64,000 nt of DNA. Origin: CAZLKN01 sp964560135 (GTDB taxonomy: Bacteria > Actinomycetota > JAICYB01). A program made the position numbers and the translations under genes. The stretch spans positions 1 to 64,000 of the forward strand of contig CAZLKN010000001.1 of the NCBI GenBank assembly GCA_964560135.1, written 5' to 3'. Positions 7,469-15,192 of this stretch are shown here, in pieces (the first letter of the stretch is position 1; each line of letters opens with the position of its first letter). The notes beneath the pieces are model-generated. The model did no database searches and had not been told where the DNA came from. It was given only the letters and a program-made list of their open reading frames with translations.

Positions 7469-8236
7469 ATGGCAGGGTCGGATGTGGCGGGGAAGGTCGC
7501 CGTCGTGACCGGCGGCAACGTGGGCATCGGAAGGTCGATCGCCCGCCGGTTGCTCGTCGAAGGCTGCTCGGTCGTCACGTGCTCCCGCCGGGACTACGAC
7601 GCTCCGCCCGCCGCCGAGGGGCTGGACGGTGTGGAGGGCCGTATCGTCCACATGTCCTGTGACGTGCGGGAACCGGAACAGGTCGAGGCGGTCGTCACCG
7701 GCGCCGTGGACGCCTTCGGTGGCCTGGACATCCTCGTGAACAACGCGGGCGGGTCCCCGGCGGCCGAAGCGGCGACGGCGAGTCCCCGGTTCTTCGCGGC
7801 CGTGATCGCCACCAACCTGACGTCGGTGATGGTGTTCTCCCAGAAGGGCAACGCGGTGATGCAGCAGCAGGACGGTGGCGGGGTCATCGTCAACATCTCG
7901 AGCGTGGCGGGTCTCAATGCCTCGCCGGGTCTCGCCGCCTACAGTGCCGCGAAGGCGGGGGTGATCAACGTCACACGGTCGCTGGCCAACGAATGGGGGC
8001 CGAAGGTCCGGGTAAACTGCGTGGCCCCCGGCCTGATCCTCACCGAGGGGGCGGAGTACCTAGTGCCCTCGGATGAGGCGAAGGTCGCTGCGGAGGCGTC
8101 GATCCCGCTGGGGCGGATCGGCGAGCCCGACGAGATCGCGGACGTCGTGATGTTCCTGGCCTCCGATGCCTCGAGGTACGTCAACGGGGAGACGATCGTC
8201 GTGGACGGAGGCGGGCGCGTGCGGGGAGTTGGTTAA
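7469..8236 (+). CDS. SDR family NAD(P)-dependent oxidoreductase
   Basis: A classical short-chain dehydrogenase of 255 residues. The Rossmann motif TGGNVGIG is near residue 14, NNAG near 91, the catalytic Ser in ISSVAG, and the catalytic Y-x3-K in YSAAK. The C-terminal DGGGRV ending and the PGLILTEG segment resemble FabG/2,4-dienoyl-CoA-type members. The substrate is not predictable. ATG 7469 is preceded by GGAAGGGGG. It stands alone between ppx and tRNA-Leu. Confidence 0.9.
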   Translation: MAGSDVAGKVAVVTGGNVGIGRSIARRLLVEGCSVVTCSRRDYDAPPAAEGLDGVEGRIVHMSCDVREPEQVEAVVTGAVDAFGGLDILVNNAGGSPAAEAATASPRFFAAVIATNLTSVMVFSQKGNAVMQQQDGGGVIVNISSVAGLNASPGLAAYSAAKAGVINVTRSLANEWGPKVRVNCVAPGLILTEGAEYLVPSDEAKVAAEASIPLGRIGEPDEIADVVMFLASDASRYVNGETIVVDGGGRVRGVG

Positions 8237-8274
8237 CCGTCGGCCCTCGCGGGGGATCGTAGACTACAGTTCGG

Positions 8275-8359
8275 GCCCGGGTGGCGGAACCGGCAGACGC
8301 GGAGGACTTAAAATCCCCTGCCCGTGAAGGGTGTGTGGGTTCGACTCCCACCCCGGGCA
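8275..8359 (+). tRNA. trnL: tRNA-Leu (TAA)
   Basis: Acceptor arms GCCCGGG (8275-8281) and CCCGGGC (8352-8358) pair, with discriminator A8359. The anticodon loop CTTAAAA gives TAA. A long variable arm (about 8318-8334) is expected for Leu. The T-loop GGTTCGACTCC is present. One A-C mismatch occurs in the anticodon stem. CCA is not encoded. The convergent cupredoxin gene ends two bases away. Confidence 0.95.
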
Positions 8360-8360
8360 C

Positions 8361-8816
8361 TCAACGGACCACCAAGCCGGCGTGCATCCCGGCCGGGTAG
8401 TGTCCGCCGACGTTGCAGATGAGCACGTAGCGTCCCGACTCTAGGTCGACCGTCAGGGCGCGTGACCCGCCGGGTTGGAAAGGCTCGATCGCGCCCACCC
8501 GTTCCACTTCCGGAGCAGAGGTATCGGCGCGTCCGCCCCGGGTACGGAGGGCACCGGGGGGTTGCTCGGTGCGCAGCACGATGAGGTCGTGGACCGTCCG
8601 GCCGGAGTTGCCCGCGAGGAGCAGGGTTCCTCCCCTCGGGGTGGTCACGGGACGGAGGTTCACCCGCCACTCGGCGAGTTCCACCTCGATGTCGGGGTTG
8701 GCGGGTTCGTCGAGCTCGCCCGTACGTCCTGTATCCGGGCCGCAGCCACCGAGGACCAGGGCCATGACGGCGAGGGCGGTGAGCCCGACGCGGCTCGTGC
8801 GGTCACGTTCGACCAT
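8361..8816 (-). CDS. Cupredoxin-like lipoprotein
   Basis: A 151-residue secreted protein. A lipobox (LVLGGC, Cys at about 25) follows a short hydrophobic signal, implying lipid anchoring outside the membrane. The C-terminal half is a cupredoxin fold. A His in TVHDLIVL and the C-x4-H-x4-M motif in CNVGGHYPAGM supply the four type 1 copper ligands. This suggests a blue-copper electron carrier or copper-binding protein (sulfocyanin-like). TAGGCT at 8825-8830, eight bases upstream of the ATG, suggests a leaderless or near-leaderless transcript. Divergent from the Kelch gene. Confidence 0.85.
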   Translation of the reverse strand: MVERDRTSRVGLTALAVMALVLGGCGPDTGRTGELDEPANPDIEVELAEWRVNLRPVTTPRGGTLLLAGNSGRTVHDLIVLRTEQPPGALRTRGGRADTSAPEVERVGAIEPFQPGGSRALTVDLESGRYVLICNVGGHYPAGMHAGLVVR

Positions 8817-8859
8817 CACTGCTGAGCCTATCCACTTCGGGGGGCGGTACGCTCGCGGG

Positions 8860-9894
8860 GTGCGCCGTGTACTGGTCTGGTCGCTGCGGGTGGTGCTGGT
8901 CCTCATCGTGGTCGTGGGTACCGTCGTGGGGATGCTGGCTGCCACCACTCCACGTCCGCGGGAGACGGCCGCGTGGGATCGCCTCGCCGACGTACCCCGG
9001 CCGCGCGGTGAGGTGGCGGTGGCCGTTACCGTCGAGCACCGGGCGCTGCGGCCGGGGGAGCGTGCCCCGATCGAGCGGCTGTGGGTCATCGGCGGCATCG
9101 CGGGCCTCGGCCGGACGGTGGACGATGTGGACGTCTACCACCCCGACACCGACCGCTGGGACGACGGCCCGGCGCTCCCCGCTGCGCGTGACCATGCCGC
9201 GGCGGCGGCGATCGGGAGCGCCGTCCACGTGACGGGAGGGTCCGCTCGGGCGACGGCGAGCAGCGGCGAGACGGATCACTGGGTGCTCCGTGAGAATGCG
9301 GCGAGCTGGGAGACGCTCGCCGATCTGCCGGAGCCACGGACCGGCCATGCCTTGGTGGCCATCGGCGAGCGGTTGTTCGTCGTGGGCGGGGCGGGGTCCA
9401 GCGCACGGGTGCTGATCTTCGAGGACGGACGGTGGACCACCGGGGCTGCGATGCCGATCCCACGGGACCACCTCGTGTCGCTCGTCGTGGACGGACGGAT
9501 CTGGGCGATCGGGGGCCGCAGCGGCTTCCGGGACGTGCTCGACCGGGTCGACATCTACGACCCGGAGGCCGACGCCTGGTCGCCCGGGCCGGCGCTCCCC
9601 TCGCCGATGAGCGCGATGGCCGGTGGGATCGTGGACGATGCGATCCACGTGGTGGGCGGTGAGCACCCGACGGTGATCGGGGGCGGGGTGCTCGACCGGC
9701 ACGTCCGCCTGGTTCCCGGCGAGGACCGTTGGGCGGACGCGCCCAGGCCCGTGGTCGCCGTCCACGGGTCGCCGGGAGGCGTGCTGCGCGGGAGGCTCCA
9801 CGTAGCCGGCGGGGCGCGACGGCAGGGCATGCTCTCCGTTCTCGGATGGACGGGTGTCCTCCAGGTCTTCCCGAGCACGGCTGGGTCGGGGTAG
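8860..9894 (+). CDS. Membrane-anchored Kelch-repeat protein
   Basis: The 344-residue protein has one N-terminal membrane helix (VLVLIVVVGTVVGMLAA, about 11-28). Six Kelch-type blades follow, each marked by a GG pair: WVIGGIAG, HVTGGSA, FVVGGAG, WAIGGRSG, HVVGGEH, HVAGGAR. They would form an extracytoplasmic beta-propeller. There is no galactose-oxidase copper domain, so a binding role is more likely than catalysis. The GTG start lies six bases after TACGCT (8848-8853), with no Shine-Dalgarno, indicating a leaderless start. The divergent cupredoxin gene shares the 43-base intergenic region. Confidence 0.8.
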   Translation: MRRVLVWSLRVVLVLIVVVGTVVGMLAATTPRPRETAAWDRLADVPRPRGEVAVAVTVEHRALRPGERAPIERLWVIGGIAGLGRTVDDVDVYHPDTDRWDDGPALPAARDHAAAAAIGSAVHVTGGSARATASSGETDHWVLRENAASWETLADLPEPRTGHALVAIGERLFVVGGAGSSARVLIFEDGRWTTGAAMPIPRDHLVSLVVDGRIWAIGGRSGFRDVLDRVDIYDPEADAWSPGPALPSPMSAMAGGIVDDAIHVVGGEHPTVIGGGVLDRHVRLVPGEDRWADAPRPVVAVHGSPGGVLRGRLHVAGGARRQGMLSVLGWTGVLQVFPSTAGSG

Positions 9895-9905
9895 CGTGGG
9901 TGCCG

Positions 9906-10250
9906 ATGGCATTGGCCGAGGAACGCTGCGAGGTCTGCAGGCCCGGCACGCCCCATCTCTCGGCGGATGACGCCCTCGAGCTCGCAGCCGAGCTCGACGG
10001 GGTCTGGGAGGTGGAGGGGTACGAACGCCTGCGACGGACCGTCCGGACGAGTGACTTCGCCGAGGCGCTGTCTCTCGCGGTCAGGATCGGTCTGCTCGCC
10101 GAAACCCAGGGCCACCATCCGGACCTGTCCGTGGGTTGGGGCAGGCTCGGGATCGCGCTGACCACCCATGCCGCCGAGGGGCTGACCCGGAGCGACTTCG
10201 TCCTCGCGGCGAAGATCGACCGGCTGCTGTCCCGGAAGGCGGAGCCCTGA
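9906..10250 (+). CDS. 4a-hydroxytetrahydrobiopterin dehydratase (PCD/DCoH)
   Basis: This is a pterin-4a-carbinolamine dehydratase-fold protein of 114 residues. It carries the active-site region GHHPDLSVGWGRLGIALTTH and the late GLTRSDFVLAAKID. The enzyme recycles the oxidised pterin cofactor of aromatic amino acid hydroxylases; many bacterial members have other or unknown roles. No hydroxylase is nearby. TAGCGT at 9892-9897 lies eight bases before the ATG, suggesting a leaderless transcript; a GTG at 9900 is an alternative. Confidence 0.88.
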   Translation: MALAEERCEVCRPGTPHLSADDALELAAELDGVWEVEGYERLRRTVRTSDFAEALSLAVRIGLLAETQGHHPDLSVGWGRLGIALTTHAAEGLTRSDFVLAAKIDRLLSRKAEP

Positions 10251-10255
10251 TCCGG

Positions 10256-10720
10256 TTAGCCTTCGCCGTTGCTGCTCAGCTCGACCGAGAAGCGCACGGT
10301 GGTTCCTCCGTCGGCCGACTGGATCTCCACGGCGGGGAAGAGGGACTGGATCAGCATGAGTCCCACGCCGCCCTCGAAGAACTCGGTAGGGTTCGGGACC
10401 GCCGGCTGAGGGTTGGGCCGGAACTCGAAGCCGCGCCCCCGGTCGATGACCTCGTAGATCAGTGTTTCGCCGTCCCGTCGCGCGACGATCTGGATCGGAG
10501 CTTCGACATCCGCCTCCGCATGCGCCTTCATCGCGTTCGAGCAGGCTTCGGAGATCGCCACCTTGACATCCTGCACGCATTCCTCCGCGCACGAGTGATG
10601 ACGGGCCACAGCGGCAGCGAAGAGTCGGGCCGTGGCCACGTACTGCGGCTCGGCCTCGAACTCGATCTGGTAGAGATCTGAGGTCGGGTTGTCGGTCTGC
10701 ATCAGGCTAGCCGTTCCCAT
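10256..10720 (-). CDS. rsbW: Anti-sigma factor / serine kinase, RsbW-like
   Basis: A GHKL ATPase of the anti-sigma family. The N-box region is DVKVAISEACSNAMKAH, the G1 box is VIDRGRGFEF, and the G2-like box is GGVGLMLIQSL. Such proteins bind a SigB/SigF-type sigma factor and phosphorylate the STAS antagonist. The start is set at ATG 10720, which has GGAAGAGG upstream and overlaps the end of rsbV by 14 bases; ATG 10702 is an alternative. It is the second gene of the minus-strand pair next to sigB. It ends five bases from the convergent PCD gene. Confidence 0.88.
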   Translation of the reverse strand: MGTASLMQTDNPTSDLYQIEFEAEPQYVATARLFAAAVARHHSCAEECVQDVKVAISEACSNAMKAHAEADVEAPIQIVARRDGETLIYEVIDRGRGFEFRPNPQPAVPNPTEFFEGGVGLMLIQSLFPAVEIQSADGGTTVRFSVELSSNGEG

Positions 10721-11060
10721 CGAGGGCCTCTTCCAAGCTCGCATAGGTGGGGAGCACTCTGTCCAGACCGGTCACCATCAGGACCCGACGGACGGGCTCC
10801 CGAGGTCCCACCAGTGCCAAGCTGCCTTCCTGATCCCTGAGGCGGCGCAGCGCTCCGACCAGGACCCCCAGACCCGTCGAGTCCATGAACTCCACGCCCG
10901 ACAGGTCAACAACGATGCGCGTCCAGCCCTCTGCGAGCAGCTGGGTGATGCGTCGCCGAAGATCCGTAGAGGTGTGCAGGTCGACCTCTCCGCGGAGCTC
11001 GACCACGGCACAGCCGCCTTCGGTCCTGGTATCCACGGTCAGATCTACGCCACCTCCCAC
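10707..11060 (-). CDS. rsbV: STAS-domain anti-anti-sigma factor, RsbV-like
   Basis: A 117-residue single STAS domain with the phospho-acceptor motif FMDSTGLGVLVG (Ser61). When unphosphorylated, this type binds RsbW and frees the sigma factor. The GTG at 11060 sits only nine bases after the -10 box of a SigB-like promoter, so the mRNA may be leaderless. An in-frame GTG at 11039, with GGGAGGTGG upstream, is an alternative start. Its 3' end overlaps rsbW. Confidence 0.92.
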   Translation of the reverse strand: MGGGVDLTVDTRTEGGCAVVELRGEVDLHTSTDLRRRITQLLAEGWTRIVVDLSGVEFMDSTGLGVLVGALRRLRDQEGSLALVGPREPVRRVLMVTGLDRVLPTYASLEEALDGNG

Positions 11061-11069
11061 GCCGCTCCC

Positions 11070-11095
11070 CTACCCGCCGCGCCGGTAGGGTAAAC
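11070..11095 (-). promoter_or_regulatory. SigB/SigF-type promoter of rsbV-rsbW
   Basis: On the minus strand, GTTTAC (11095-11090) and GGGTAG (11075-11070) are separated by 14 bases. This closely matches the known SigB/SigF consensus GTTT-N12-15-GGGTA. It suggests autoregulation by the sigma factor encoded on the opposite side of the intergenic region. Confidence 0.75.
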
Positions 11096-11108
11096 AACAT
11101 TGACGATG

Positions 11109-11135
11109 GTTTCCCCCTCGCCGGAATGGGGAAAC
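11109..11135. promoter_or_regulatory. Palindrome GTTTCCCC-N11-GGGGAAAC in the rsb/sigB divergent region
   Basis: Two perfect 8-base arms, 11109-11116 and 11128-11135, flank an 11-base centre. The repeat ends just before the AGGGGAGG ribosome-binding site of the plus-strand anti-sigma gene. On either strand it reads GTTTCC-N13-GGGGAA, a loose SigB-type match. It could be an operator, a bidirectional promoter or an mRNA hairpin. Confidence 0.5.
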
Positions 11136-11144
11136 AAGGGGAGG

Positions 11145-11549
11145 ATGAGCCCGTTGGTCGATTTGAAGGGGATCTGCGTATCCGTGCCCGCCGATACGTC
11201 GGTGGTGCATGTGTTGCGCGGGGTCGTCAGCAGCGTGGCGGCCCGGCTGAACTTCGGGTACGAGCAGATCGATGACCTGCGGCTGGCCGTCGATGAGGCC
11301 TGTGCGCATCTGCTGTCGGCGCGACCGCCGGCGACCAGGATCCAGCTGCAGATCGCACCGATCGCCGACGGCCTCGAGGTGACCGCGCTCCGGGACAACG
11401 GGCCCGATGTCTGGCCCCCCGCCGGAGCGCGACAGACGCTTGCGTGGAAGGTGCTCAACGCTCTCGCGGATGAGGCGGTGTTCGAGCAGACGGGGGACGG
11501 ATCTTCGATCAGGTTCACGAAGCGATGGATGCAAACGGGGCAGGGCTGA
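11145..11549 (+). CDS. Second RsbW-like GHKL protein upstream of sigB
   Basis: A 134-residue protein with a GHKL-type fold. The N-box-like segment is DLRLAVDEACAHLLS (about residues 47-61). The G1 box appears degenerate (RDNGPDVWPP) and the G2 glycine motif is missing, so ATP binding and kinase activity are uncertain. It may be a sigma-binding partner without kinase activity. ATG 11145 follows AGGGGAGG. The end overlaps the sigma gene frame by 25 bases if the latter starts at 11525. Confidence 0.78.
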   Translation: MSPLVDLKGICVSVPADTSVVHVLRGVVSSVAARLNFGYEQIDDLRLAVDEACAHLLSARPPATRIQLQIAPIADGLEVTALRDNGPDVWPPAGARQTLAWKVLNALADEAVFEQTGDGSSIRFTKRWMQTGQG

Positions 11550-12358
11550 AGGTGCTCCAACGACCTACCGCGGGAAGGCGGATAGTGCATACCGAGGATC
11601 TCGACAAGACTTCGCCGGACGAGCGTGCTCAGTTGCTGTTCGAGCGGCTCGGAGATGATCCACGGGCCCGTGAGGAGCTCGTGGAGCTCTTCTACCCGTT
11701 GGCGAGCAATCTCGCCCGGCGCTACCAGGGTTACGGGGAGCCGTTCGGTGATCTCGTCCAGGTGGCCAGTATCGGTCTCCTGAAGGCGATCGACCGCTTC
11801 GACCCCGAGCGGGGGGTGCGGTTCTCCACCTACGCGACCCCGACGATCCTCGGAGAGCTGAAGCGCTATTTCCGCGACAAGGGATGGTCGGTGCGCGTCC
11901 CGCGACGGCTGCAGGAGAACGCCCTGCTCCTGCGGGACCTGGTCTCCGATCTGTCCCAGGAGCTCGGTCGCTCGCCGACGGTGAGCGAGATCTCGGAGCG
12001 CTGTGGACTTTCCGACGAGGAAGTCGTCGAGGCCATGGAGACCCTGAACGCGTATACGGGTTCGTCCCTGGACAGCCCCCCCGACGAGGACGAGACGGCC
12101 AAGGCCACGCCCGCGGAACTCGTCAGTGACGATCACGACACGCTGGATCTCGTCGAGGGCTGGGCCGATCTGGAGCCGCACCTGCGGTCACTGCCGGAGC
12201 GTGAGCGGCGGATTCTCTACCTGCGGTTCTTCAAGGGATGGACCCAGAGCCGGATCGCGGAGGACCTCGACATCTCTCAGATGCACGTCTCGCGGTTGCT
12301 CTCGCACACGCTGGTGGAGTTGCGGGCTGCGGTCCTCAGCGCCGAACAGACAAGCTGA
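11525..12358 (+). CDS. sigB: RNA polymerase sigma factor, SigB/SigF/SigG family
   Basis: A group 3 sigma factor of 277 residues. Region 2 is visible in EPFGDLVQVASIGLLKAIDRF and GVRFSTYATPTILGELKRYFRDKGW. Region 3 follows in VPRRLQENALLLRDLVSDLSQELGR at shorter spacing. Region 4 is LPERERRILYLRFF and RIAEDLDISQMHVSRLLSH. Flanking rsbV/rsbW genes point to a general-stress regulon. The start is uncertain: ATG 11525 has no clear ribosome site, while GTG 11585 follows GGGAAGGCGG and removes 20 residues. It is convergent with the next gene, four bases away. Confidence 0.93.
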   Translation: MDANGAGLKVLQRPTAGRRIVHTEDLDKTSPDERAQLLFERLGDDPRAREELVELFYPLASNLARRYQGYGEPFGDLVQVASIGLLKAIDRFDPERGVRFSTYATPTILGELKRYFRDKGWSVRVPRRLQENALLLRDLVSDLSQELGRSPTVSEISERCGLSDEEVVEAMETLNAYTGSSLDSPPDEDETAKATPAELVSDDHDTLDLVEGWADLEPHLRSLPERERRILYLRFFKGWTQSRIAEDLDISQMHVSRLLSHTLVELRAAVLSAEQTS

Positions 12359-12362
12359 GAAC

Positions 12363-13763
12363 TCAGGGCGTCTTGCGGGCGCGCCGCTCCCCCAGGTCCA
12401 GGATCTCTCCTCCGACGGCCGCTTCGTCGACGGCGCAGATCGAGAGGACGTGGCCGCCGGATGCGATGGGTGCGCTGCGGATCTCGTGCATCGCGCCGGT
12501 AGTCCGTTCACGGAGTACCATGCGGGTCTGCGTCTCCGGGGTGAGATCGTGTGGCTCCACGGGTGACCCGTCGAGCCGCTCATAGGCCCCGGCCGGGAAG
12601 CGAGCGCCTTCGGTCGGACAGCCGTCGCCGAGGAGCGGTTGCAGCCGGGGCGACGCGTACAGAACGTGGGAAGTACGGTCGAGCATCACCACGGCCTCGT
12701 CGACCACACCGGCGACCGCGGCGAATCGTGCGTCCTGCTTCAAGCGTTCGAGGTTTGTGGCGGCGTGATCCAGCACCGAGCGGATCGCGGCCATCGTCCA
12801 CGCTGGGGGGCGAGCCGGGTCGGCGCGGTAAGCGGAGAGCACCAGGGCGAGCTCATCCCTGGAGCGGCCACCCGCCGCGAGCAGCGACTGCGCGTCCAGG
12901 GGATCCATGATCCGCGTTCTGGTGGCATGCGAGACCTCGTCGAGCGTCGCGAAGATCGCCTGGTGTTCGTCGAGAAGCTGCCGGCCGATGGGGAATCCGT
13001 CGATACGGGTTCCCTTGGTGGCCTCCACGGCCGAGCGTGGCGTGGCGCCGACGGCGGCCACACGGACCACGACGCGTTCGGAGACGAGGCCGACCACGGC
13101 CCCGATCAGATGCTGGTCGAGCTGCTGGATCCGCCGGAGGACGTCTCCCAGCACCTCCTCGGAGCTCGCGGCGGCGTCGATGGTACGCATCGACTCCACC
13201 AGGATGTCGAATGCTTCGACCGCACGGCGTTCACGGTCGTGTGCCATCTCGAGCGCCTCGCGTGCGCCCGCGCGCTGCAGCGCATCACCCAGTAGGCGGA
13301 GGAACATGCGGACCCGGCGACTCCGGTAGGCGGGCCGGATCGACCGTGACAGCACGATGACCGCCGCGCGGACGACACCGGCGCCATCGACGGCGGGCAG
13401 ATGGATCACCCGCCGGACCTTCGCCGCCTCCATCCGGAGGCGGAGCTCCGGACGGACCCGCGGGTCGCCCTGCCGGAGAATGACCGGCTTCTCGAGATCC
13501 TCCAGCGCACCGAGGACGCCGTGGTCGGCGATCGCCTCCTCGTATCCGGCCGGGCCGCCCGTGGATCCTGCCAGGACCGTGTATCTCCCGGACTCGAGAT
13601 CGAGACGGTTCATGACGAACGTGTCTCGATGCCGGCAGATCCCGGACAGCACGTCCTCGGAGACCGACGCGATCACACTGGTGTCGTGACTTCGCGCGAT
13701 CTTCGGGCCGGCCTCACGGAGAACCCTCCGGTTGCCGGTCATACGACGGCGGATCGGACCCAT
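12363..13763 (-). CDS. Putative GAF/PAS-type sensor protein
   Basis: A soluble 466-residue protein with no membrane segment. The middle part (about 130-330) has the look of one or two GAF-like domains. The end (about 345-450) resembles a PAS domain (VAGVVDEAVVMLDRTSHVLYASPRLQPLLG). No kinase, phosphatase, cyclase or DNA-binding output domain is visible. Its position next to sigB suggests, but does not prove, an input role for the stress module. CACACT at 13771-13776, seven bases before the ATG, suggests a leaderless start; ATG 13742 is an alternative. Confidence 0.6.
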   Translation of the reverse strand: MGPIRRRMTGNRRVLREAGPKIARSHDTSVIASVSEDVLSGICRHRDTFVMNRLDLESGRYTVLAGSTGGPAGYEEAIADHGVLGALEDLEKPVILRQGDPRVRPELRLRMEAAKVRRVIHLPAVDGAGVVRAAVIVLSRSIRPAYRSRRVRMFLRLLGDALQRAGAREALEMAHDRERRAVEAFDILVESMRTIDAAASSEEVLGDVLRRIQQLDQHLIGAVVGLVSERVVVRVAAVGATPRSAVEATKGTRIDGFPIGRQLLDEHQAIFATLDEVSHATRTRIMDPLDAQSLLAAGGRSRDELALVLSAYRADPARPPAWTMAAIRSVLDHAATNLERLKQDARFAAVAGVVDEAVVMLDRTSHVLYASPRLQPLLGDGCPTEGARFPAGAYERLDGSPVEPHDLTPETQTRMVLRERTTGAMHEIRSAPIASGGHVLSICAVDEAAVGGEILDLGERRARKTP

Positions 13764-13817
13764 CCCGTCAAGTGTGCACCAGAGCAGGTGGCATGCCCAG
13801 CTAGGGTGGCGGATACC

Positions 13818-13851
13818 GCGTGGGGCGGGACCTCCGTGCCCCGCCCCACGC
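13818..13851 (-). terminator. Strong hairpin terminator after the Liv-type operon
   Basis: Twelve-base perfect arms (13818-13829 and 13840-13851) around a ten-base loop lie 19 bases past the stop of the substrate-binding protein gene. No T-run follows. Confidence 0.75.
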
Positions 13852-13870
13852 GCTCACCGATGCTCGGCCG

Positions 13871-15157
13871 TCAACAGAATGGGAACTGGGCGATCACATC
13901 GCTGTCGACCTGGGCTTCACCGGACAGGCCGGTCGGCGACTCGGGATCGACGCGGAAGATCGTCGAGCCCGTCGCCGGGATCTTGTCCTCACAGCTCGGC
14001 CCGTAGGAGATGGGGTTCAACAGGCCCCCCATGTCCACGTCCTCCAGGCTCTCGAAGGCCTCGACGACGCCCTCGCGGGTGAGGCTGCCGAGCTCGATCG
14101 CCTTCTCGAGGATCTGGTGGATGATGCGAGCCTGCGTGTACCCGAAGATGAAGTAATAGTCGGGAGCCTGGTCGGGGGCGTAGCGCTCGAGGTTCTGGAT
14201 CATCTCGCCCATACCCTCACAGCCCGGTGAGGTGTCGCCCCACTCGCAGGATGCGTCGGTGACCACCCACAGGTTCTCCTCCAGGTAGGGAACGAGCTGT
14301 TCCTGCTCCATGAATGCTCCGATCCAGGTCGGCGACTGTCCGATCCACCGCGGCGCGTAGCCCGCTGCGGCGGCGGTGCCGAGGATGGTGCCGGTCGCTC
14401 CCGGAACTGCGGTGAGGAACACGTGGTCGGCGCCGGCCCGCTGCATCTGGGTGATCTGGGCCGTGAACTCCGTATCCGTCGGTTCGTAGGTGGCCTCGTC
14501 CACGATCTCGAAGCCGAACGCTTCCGCGGCGAACCGCAGGCCCTCGAGCCCTTCCTCTCCGTAGTCGTCGTCCTGGTAGATGATCCCGGCCCGGGGTGTG
14601 ACGCCTTGCTCGTTGACGATGTAGTCGGCGGCGTTGATGAACTGGATCGGATACGGGGCGCCCGCGGGGACGATGTAGCGCTCACGCAGCCATTCGCTCG
14701 ACAGCGTGGCCGCCCCCGTGAGGATCCGGTCCTCGTTGATCTGGGGCAGGATCGCCTTCGTCGTCGGGGTCCCGAGCGACTGGGCGATGATGAGCACCTC
14801 GTCGCGGATCGCGTTGTACTGGGTGACCTGGTTCTCCACGGTGTACTGCGTGTCCCGTTCGACCAACTCGACCTGGAAGCGCTCATCATCGGGCAGGTCG
14901 CGCCCCACGCCTCCGAGTTCCGAGTTCACGTACTCGAAGTACACGCGGTGTCCACGCGTCAACGGTTCTCCGATGACAGCCACCGCACCCGTCAGCGGGG
15001 TGAGGTGACCGAGCCTGATCACCTGATCTTCGACACCGACATCGGTCTCGATGTCGCCGACCGCCTGCGGTCCGTCATCCACGCCGCAGCCGGTGGCCAC
15101 CAGGACCACCGTCGCCAGTGCGGCAACCATGCGGAACATCCTGGTCCCCATGCGCAT
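13871..15157 (-). CDS. ABC transporter substrate-binding lipoprotein (LivK/Leu-type)
   Basis: A 428-residue periplasmic-binding-protein type 1 receptor. The signal peptide ends in a lipobox (VLVATGC, Cys at about 24). Family features include IRLGHLTPLTGAVAVIG near the start, and the two-lobed amino-acid-receptor pattern with PRAGIIYQDDDYGEEG. ATG 15157 follows GGAAGGAGG. It is the last gene of the operon livF-livG-ligase-livH-livM-this gene. The ligand is unknown; the embedded acyl-CoA ligase suggests a carboxylic acid rather than an amino acid. Confidence 0.9.
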   Translation of the reverse strand: MRMGTRMFRMVAALATVVLVATGCGVDDGPQAVGDIETDVGVEDQVIRLGHLTPLTGAVAVIGEPLTRGHRVYFEYVNSELGGVGRDLPDDERFQVELVERDTQYTVENQVTQYNAIRDEVLIIAQSLGTPTTKAILPQINEDRILTGAATLSSEWLRERYIVPAGAPYPIQFINAADYIVNEQGVTPRAGIIYQDDDYGEEGLEGLRFAAEAFGFEIVDEATYEPTDTEFTAQITQMQRAGADHVFLTAVPGATGTILGTAAAAGYAPRWIGQSPTWIGAFMEQEQLVPYLEENLWVVTDASCEWGDTSPGCEGMGEMIQNLERYAPDQAPDYYFIFGYTQARIIHQILEKAIELGSLTREGVVEAFESLEDVDMGGLLNPISYGPSCEDKIPATGSTIFRVDPESPTGLSGEAQVDSDVIAQFPFC

Positions 15158-15192
15158 TGCCTCCTTCCGTCGCCTTCCCGCAACGACCGTCC

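Noticed and set aside
13871..15157. Leucine-specific binding protein
   Set aside because: Family membership is clear but the ligand is not. The acyl-CoA ligase in the operon argues against naming it for an amino acid.
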